DNA of 64,000 bases, from positions 31,354 through 95,353 of the forward strand of contig JABLUY010000147.1 of the NCBI GenBank assembly GCA_013306675.1, written 5' to 3'. Positions 59,605 through 64,000 of this stretch are shown piece after piece. Source of the stretch: Thraustochytrium sp. TN22. Lineage: Eukaryota > Sar > Bigyra > Thraustochytrida > Thraustochytriidae. The notes below the pieces were generated by a model. The model ran no database searches, was not told the origin of the DNA, and was given only the letters and a program-made list of their open reading frames with translations. Within the stretch, counting starts at the first letter, position 1. Each line of letters opens with the position of its first letter. A program made the translations under genes and the position numbers.

Positions 59605-60996
59605 ATGGCCGGCGCAGGCGAAGGCATGCGGTACGCGGAGAAGGACCGCACTGCAACGTGTGCTTTTGCGGACCGCGTGGCCGAGGCGGCGCGCGCTGCC
59701 TGCGAGGCGCAGGCGCCGGGGTTCTTGGCGGAGACGCTGCAGGGCGCGGAGCAGACGGTCCTGGCAGCCGTGCTGGTCTCCCGCGCGCCCGAGGGCAAGC
59801 CAGGCAGGGGCGGCCCGCTCGAAGTGCTGTCGCTCGGAGTTGGCACCAAGTTCGTGCTGGCGACCGTCAAGGACGCGGACCGAGAGCACGGGCTGCGCGT
59901 CCACGACTCGCACGCGGAGGTGCTCGCGCGGCGCGGCCTGGTGCGTGTCTTGATCAGGGAGCTCGCCAGGGTGCGTGCGGGCGGCGTCTCGGACATCCTG
60001 GAGCTACCAGTCGGCGCGAGCCTCGCGCGCCTGCGCGCCGGCGTCCACCTGCACCTGTACTCGAGCAGCACGCCGTGTGGAAACTCAGCCGTGCGCCGGT
60101 GGGCAACCGGCAAGCCAGAGCCCAAGGTCCCGGCGGACCTGGCGCCGGACGCCTGGCCGGACCTGCCTCACGAGACCCTCTCTCTCAATGCCCGACACGA
60201 AGGTCAGATTGCAGCCGCCGTGAAGCGGGACTCCGAGGCTAACACCACAGCAGCGGAAATGGCAGAGGCGGAGGTCGCTAGCGCCGGCAATGATGGCAAC
60301 GGCGACGCGTCTTTGCAGTCGGCCGAGGCGACCGCCGACTCGGCCGAGGCCAAGCCCAAGACAAAGGCCAAGCCTGCCAAGCCTGCCAAGGAAACGTACG
60401 CGCCCGGCACGGCGGAGCCGCACTCGGGCCAGGGCAATATACTTGCGTGCAGCGACAAGCTCGCGCTATGGAACTTGATGGGCTTGCAAACGAAATGGCT
60501 CGTGGATGCTGTGGAGCCGGTGTATGCCAGCACCTTGACGGTAGGCCGCAAGTTCTCGCGGCGTCACCTGCAGCGTGCGGTATGCTGCCGGTTGCAAGAG
60601 GTGCCGGCGCAGGGCGCCTTCGCGCTGCATCACCCGACTCTGCTCCGCACCAGCGTCAAGCTCAACACCGGAAGCGTGGAGCAGGACGCCACCGCAGGTT
60701 TCTCGAACCACACTGCATTACACTGGGCGCAAGGTGATACTGCCGGTGCAGCACGTCTGCGCGGTGACGAAGGCTTACCACTCGCGGCAAACGACGAGGA
60801 TGACGAGGCAATTGAAGTCTCGCCGCTGAGCCGAAGCGCCTTGCTGCAGCAGGCCCGTGAGGCCGGCCTCGCAGTTGACAGGCAGGCGACGAGCGAGGCA
60901 CGCAAGGCCTACGCCACGATGAAGGCGCAGGCCATGGAGCTTCTTTGCTCACGGGAGCCGCCGGCCTTTGTCTCACGAAAGCGGCGGCGACGCTAG
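59605..60996 (+). CDS. ADAT1: tRNA-specific adenosine deaminase ADAT1 (Tad1p-type)
   Basis: 463 residues from ATG 59605 (context GACCATGG); the frame is open 31 codons upstream through the pentamer array. Zinc-dependent editase domain: VHDSHAEVLARRG with His103 and proton-shuttling Glu105, SSSTPCGNSA with Cys158, and ILACSDKLALWNLMGLQ with the second zinc Cys near residue 283. These are the A-to-I deaminase signatures of the ADAT1/ADAR family. Absence of double-stranded-RNA-binding domains marks ADAT1, which converts A37 to inosine in tRNA-Ala (family knowledge), rather than ADAR. An Ala/Lys-rich insert (about 220-270) interrupts the domain. Ends SRKRRRR, a possible nuclear signal. Stop TAG lies inside a GCTAGCTAG repeat. 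Confidence 0.88.
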   Translation: MAGAGEGMRYAEKDRTATCAFADRVAEAARAACEAQAPGFLAETLQGAEQTVLAAVLVSRAPEGKPGRGGPLEVLSLGVGTKFVLATVKDADREHGLRVHDSHAEVLARRGLVRVLIRELARVRAGGVSDILELPVGASLARLRAGVHLHLYSSSTPCGNSAVRRWATGKPEPKVPADLAPDAWPDLPHETLSLNARHEGQIAAAVKRDSEANTTAAEMAEAEVASAGNDGNGDASLQSAEATADSAEAKPKTKAKPAKPAKETYAPGTAEPHSGQGNILACSDKLALWNLMGLQTKWLVDAVEPVYASTLTVGRKFSRRHLQRAVCCRLQEVPAQGAFALHHPTLLRTSVKLNTGSVEQDATAGFSNHTALHWAQGDTAGAARLRGDEGLPLAANDEDDEAIEVSPLSRSALLQQAREAGLAVDRQATSEARKAYATMKAQAMELLCSREPPAFVSRKRRRR

Positions 60997-61371
60997 CTAG
61001 CTCTAGACTGTCTGTGAGCCAAGATGAGGAGAGCACGCCCATCCTGGTCCCCGGGGCCGTTTCTTCAGCGCGCAGCGCCGCGACGCAGCCGATCCGATAT
61101 GACTGGCGAGCTTCGACACGTTTGAAGGAGAACTCAAGTTCAGGTCGGAGCTCCCGAGCTGGAGTTAGAGCTCCGGCAAAAGAGCTGTTGAAGCTAAATC
61201 TCGGGCTTGAGCTCGAGTCAGAAGAAGAAAGGAACAAAGCCCAACGAGTACCTGGTGCCGGAAGGCTGGTTTCTCGCGCCAATCACTGCGGCGGCGCGGC
61301 CGCTCGCGGACATTTTTCTTTCTTCTTCATATTTTGAAACATCTTGGTGCTGGTCGCTCCTGCAGTGCGTC
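60997..61371. other. convergent 3' region between ADAT1 and the Ctr-like gene
   Basis: 375 bp without a gene. It begins with CTAGCTCTAG just after the ADAT1 stop and contains a GAGCTC/CTCCCGAGCTGG-rich stretch (61140-61225). Nothing else seen. Confidence 0.5.
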
Positions 61372-62838
61372 TCATGCCTCCTTCGTACTGTCTACGTTGC
61401 GGGCTCCGAGGACCAGGGAGAGGTCGTTATGGAACCAATGACCGTACAAGAGATTGCCTGTGAAGAGCGAGAGGAGGATAGCGACGATGAAGCCGAGGTT
61501 AAAGGTGCAGGCCAGGAGCAAGAGGGCACCGTCGATCGCGGTTGTAACGCAGGTAGAGGCGGCACGTAGCACATTGCGCATGAGAAGGCGGTTCGGCTTG
61601 CCGGTGGGGCGTACCTCGGTGCTATCGTCGAACGCAATGGCTGCGAGGAGACCTAGGGTGCCCGATACTCCGAGGCTGGAAATCGGGTCGCTCGGGTGAA
61701 TTGCGAGCGGGGTGGCGTCCCAGAGCACCTGGCGGCGGCGCATCGAGCCCTTGAGCATGATAGATACTATGCCCAAGACAAAGATGACCCAGCAGGCGAG
61801 CAAATAGCGCCCAAATGAAAAGGTGACGAGAGATGGAAAGAGGAAGTACTCGCGGACGCCCCAGTGAAGGTAGTTGCGGAACTCGGGCAATACTTGCTGG
61901 GCCTGAGGGCAATGAAGCTTCTCGAGCAAGAACATCGCTTCTTCTTCAAGAAGGTACTTGCTGAGCGCCGTACAGGTGTCCTCCCATGGCTCGCAACGCG
62001 CAAGCTCCGTGGTGGCACACATCTTACCGAGGCGCTCGAGAGCTGGCGCGCATTTCTCTCCCGAACAGTCGCAGCCCGGCAGAGGCAGTCTCTCGCAGAT
62101 GGACTCCAGCGAGCGCTCCACATCCCTGTGCGTGGGGAAGTAGGCGATGGGGGCGTGCTGGAAGCAGCCCTTCATCAGCTTGCCGACCTTGTTATCGACC
62201 ATGCAAAGCGCTTCGAAGTCCTTGCAGAGCAGGTCCTTGAAGGATGGATGATCAGCCAAGGCGGCCCTTGCATCAGCGTCCGAGCACAGACGGTGGAGCT
62301 GTACGTGGGGGCTGCACACGCCATGGTGAGAATCCTCTTCAGCGCACGCCTCGTACAGCCAACAAGCTTGGGAGTCCTTGGCCTTGCTGTACAAGCAGGC
62401 CCGCGCTACGTAGCGCGATATTTTGCCGGCCTTCATGAAACTGCAGTCGCGACAGGCCTTCTTGTCGCCCTCCAGGCAGGCAGCTACACAGCTCGGACGC
62501 TCGTAGTCCGAATGGGACGTCTTTGTCTGGATCGGCTTCGAGTCCAGCTTTGTGCGGGTGCGCCCCTCCGGCAGCAAGCTCTTATCCACGCGTGGCACGT
62601 CCGTGAGGAAGTCCAGGTACCCGCTAGACGCCAGGCCCGTCACCACCATCAGCAGCACCATGGCGGCCAGCAAACGCAGGGCCAGCGCGTCGTTCTGGCG
62701 CTGCACCTCCTGCGCGCTCGGCCGCCCTGCGGGCGCCACCATCGGCGCCGTCGAATCCTTGTCGCGCATACTCGCCGCCGACTCCCCCTTGGCGCCCGGA
62801 GCTGGTGCGGTCTCCTCCGCGCCCTGCCGCCGCCGCAT
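61372..62838 (-). CDS. membrane protein with Cys-rich lumenal region and Ctr (copper-transporter)-like C terminus
   Basis: 488 residues from ATG 62838. One transmembrane helix near the N terminus (LALRLLAAMVLLMVVTGLA). Next comes a roughly 230-residue extracytoplasmic-looking region with over 20 Cys (CVAACLEGDKKACRDCSF, CLYSKAKDSQACWLYEAC, CERLPLPGCDCSGEKC). The C-terminal third has the Ctr arrangement: FLFPSLVTFSFGRYLLACWVIFVLGIVSIMLKG as TM1, then LLMRNVLRAASTCVTTAIDGALLLLACTFNLGFIVAILLSLFTGNLLYG as TM2-TM3. Ctr transporters need MxxxM in TM2 and GxxxG in TM3 (family knowledge). Here the Met positions are Leu/Cys and the glycines are spaced G-x4-G. Copper transport is thus uncertain; Cys may replace Met as ligand (inference). 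Confidence 0.6.
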   Translation of the reverse strand: MRRRQGAEETAPAPGAKGESAASMRDKDSTAPMVAPAGRPSAQEVQRQNDALALRLLAAMVLLMVVTGLASSGYLDFLTDVPRVDKSLLPEGRTRTKLDSKPIQTKTSHSDYERPSCVAACLEGDKKACRDCSFMKAGKISRYVARACLYSKAKDSQACWLYEACAEEDSHHGVCSPHVQLHRLCSDADARAALADHPSFKDLLCKDFEALCMVDNKVGKLMKGCFQHAPIAYFPTHRDVERSLESICERLPLPGCDCSGEKCAPALERLGKMCATTELARCEPWEDTCTALSKYLLEEEAMFLLEKLHCPQAQQVLPEFRNYLHWGVREYFLFPSLVTFSFGRYLLACWVIFVLGIVSIMLKGSMRRRQVLWDATPLAIHPSDPISSLGVSGTLGLLAAIAFDDSTEVRPTGKPNRLLMRNVLRAASTCVTTAIDGALLLLACTFNLGFIVAILLSLFTGNLLYGHWFHNDLSLVLGARNVDSTKEA

Positions 62839-64000
62839 CAATCTCGCGCTCGCTCGCTCGCCGCGCGGCGCCCGGCGCTCCGAGCAGCTAGCTCCTCTGG
62901 TTGCTCAGGCTTGGCAGTGGCGCAGCCAGGCAGGCACGCTGCCAACGTGGAGTCTGAGTCCAAGTCGTGGACGCACTGACGCAGTCACGAGTCCAAGTCG
63001 TGGACGCAGTCAACGAGGCACTCACCGTGACCATGACATGCGTCCACGAGGCACGCACCGCGACAGTAGGCCTCGGTGATGATGAACTTTGGAGAAGTGG
63101 AAAAGGAGAAGTGGAAAAGGAAGAGATGCCGACCAGCCAGGCGACGCTGCGGCCCGAGGGCCGACGCTCGGCATTCACTGTCCAGTAGTAAGCCTACTGT
63201 AAATGCATCGCGGTAGGCTGCCTTATCCTGCCGCACCTTGAGGCAGCTTCTGGCGCTAACTGCATGAGACTCACGCTCGCTGTCATTCTCACTTGGCTCG
63301 TTGCTGAAGCCGACCCGACCGTCTTGCAGCAACACCAACCACAGCTCGCTCCTTTGCTCGAACATTGTCAACAACAACAAATGCAGTGGAACCTGCAACG
63401 CCGGTCCAAGCATACCACACCACTGTGCTTGTCGAGGACCATGGCGCGATTCGCAGACCGCGCCACGCGTGGCGCCAGTTTTCATCACAAACAAGCTTGC
63501 TCTTCCGCTGACTCGGATGCCTGTCCCGACTCTGATCCCAGTGGTTCTGACCTTGCGAGTCCGCAGCGACCGCCGTGACTCCAGCGCATCTCTCCAGTTC
63601 ACAAGCTGACCGCAGTTTTCAAGTCCTCGCGCTCTGCAGCCGCTGCTCGCCGCTTCCCCTTTTGATGTTCCCTCTTCGACTTGCCGACGTGCACGCACGT
63701 GCACATGCGCCGTGCCGTGCCGTGCCGTGCCGTGCCGTGCGGTGCCGTGCCGTGCCGTGCCGTGCCCGGCGTGTCGTGCCCGGGCCGGCGTGCACGCCGC
63801 TCCGCCCCCGCGCTCCCTCCCTCCCTCCCTCCCTCCCTCCCTCCCTCCCAGCTGAGGCGGGCTGCTGAGAGCGGGGGCGTGCACCGGCAGGCGCGCGCGT
63901 CACGCGCTCGCTGCGCTCCTTCGCTGCCCGCGCCGCGCCACCGCAGCGCCGCGCCGCGCCGCGCCGCGCCGCGCCGCGCCGCGCCGCGCCGCGCCGCGCC
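62839..64000. other. gene-free end of window with microsatellites
   Basis: No convincing gene. It contains a repeated GAGTCCAAGTCGTGGACGCA motif (about 62950-63010), a doubled GAAAAGGAGAAGTG (about 63096-63120), a CCGTG/GTGCC pentamer array (about 63709-63766), a CCCT array (63813-63849) and a GCCGC array running to the window end (63946-64000). One 104-codon frame from ATG 63264 starts with a signal-peptide-like MRLTLAVILTWLVAEA but is otherwise low complexity. Confidence 0.5.
63946..64000. repeat. GCCGC pentanucleotide array reaching the window edge
   Basis: At least ten uninterrupted copies of a 5-bp GC-only unit; continues past the window. The same kind of array lies just upstream of several genes here (47586-47616, 48613-48660, 59541-59594). 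Confidence 0.8.

Noticed and set aside
63264-63578. 104-codon frame with a signal-peptide-like start
   Set aside because: After the first 16 residues the sequence is Gln/Ser/Pro low complexity with no conserved feature; it may be real but I cannot support it.
1-64000. tRNA and rRNA genes
   Set aside because: I scanned for B-box-like GGTTCGA patterns and rRNA-like stretches; the few GTTCGA hits lack the surrounding tRNA structure.

Overview
This window reads as a GC-rich nuclear segment of a microbial eukaryote. Genes lie on both strands without operons. ATG contexts are sometimes Kozak-like (GCCACCATGG at 8071-8080). Introns are few, short and GT-AG (84, 87 and 82 bp in the three clearest cases). 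TAA, TAG and TGA are all used as ordinary stops. The gene set (p300-type acetyltransferase with bromodomain, PrimPol, SAC3/GANP, ADAT1, three-repeat MYB, ABCB full transporter, CH-TBC protein), the high GC and the poly-Q/poly-A/acidic tracts fit a heterotrophic stramenopile such as a thraustochytrid (Labyrinthulomycetes). That placement is inference, not proof.

Layout. 1-21.7 kb is gene-dense: a 5'-truncated p300/CBP-like acetyltransferase (+), a TKL kinase with a myristoylation-type N terminus (-), an intact P-element/THAP9-like transposase gene (+), a C19orf44-like acidic protein (+), a two-exon nitrilase (-), PrimPol (-) and a SAC3/GANP protein (+) sharing a 193-bp divergent promoter, and a large unrecognised protein (-). 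21.7-35.4 kb is accessory: about 4.4 kb of gene-free low-complexity DNA, a small two-exon DUF2061 membrane gene, a 4.6-kb near-perfect palindrome built from two inverted copies of a piggyBac-related element, a modular 92/159-bp satellite, and a probable two-exon membrane gene whose 3' end runs into the satellite. 35.4-64 kb returns to host genes: MYB, TPR plus cyclic-nucleotide-binding protein, CH-TBC protein, an acidic DUF6930-like protein, a CAMK-type kinase, an ABCB transporter with an extra Cys-rich loop, a His-rich protein carrying the same zinc ribbon as the palindromic element, ADAT1 and a Ctr-like membrane protein. The window ends in GCCGC microsatellite DNA.

The most unusual object is the palindrome at 27,554-32,190. 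Each 2,296-bp arm carries a frame-broken gene that joins an acidic N terminus, a YqaJ-type nuclease motif and the C-terminal part of a piggyBac transposase with its zinc ribbon. The 45-bp spacer is an inverted copy of the 45 bp immediately left of the element. A host gene 25 kb away (56,537-57,880) shares the zinc ribbon and the helix before it, which suggests exaptation. A second signal cuts across the window: the octamer TGCCAGTG/CACTGGCA occurs at least 24 times in noncoding DNA, often as an inverted pair and often a few hundred bases upstream of a start codon.

Limits: gene calls rest on reading frames, motifs and hand-read splice sites. No homology search, RNA evidence or read mapping was available.
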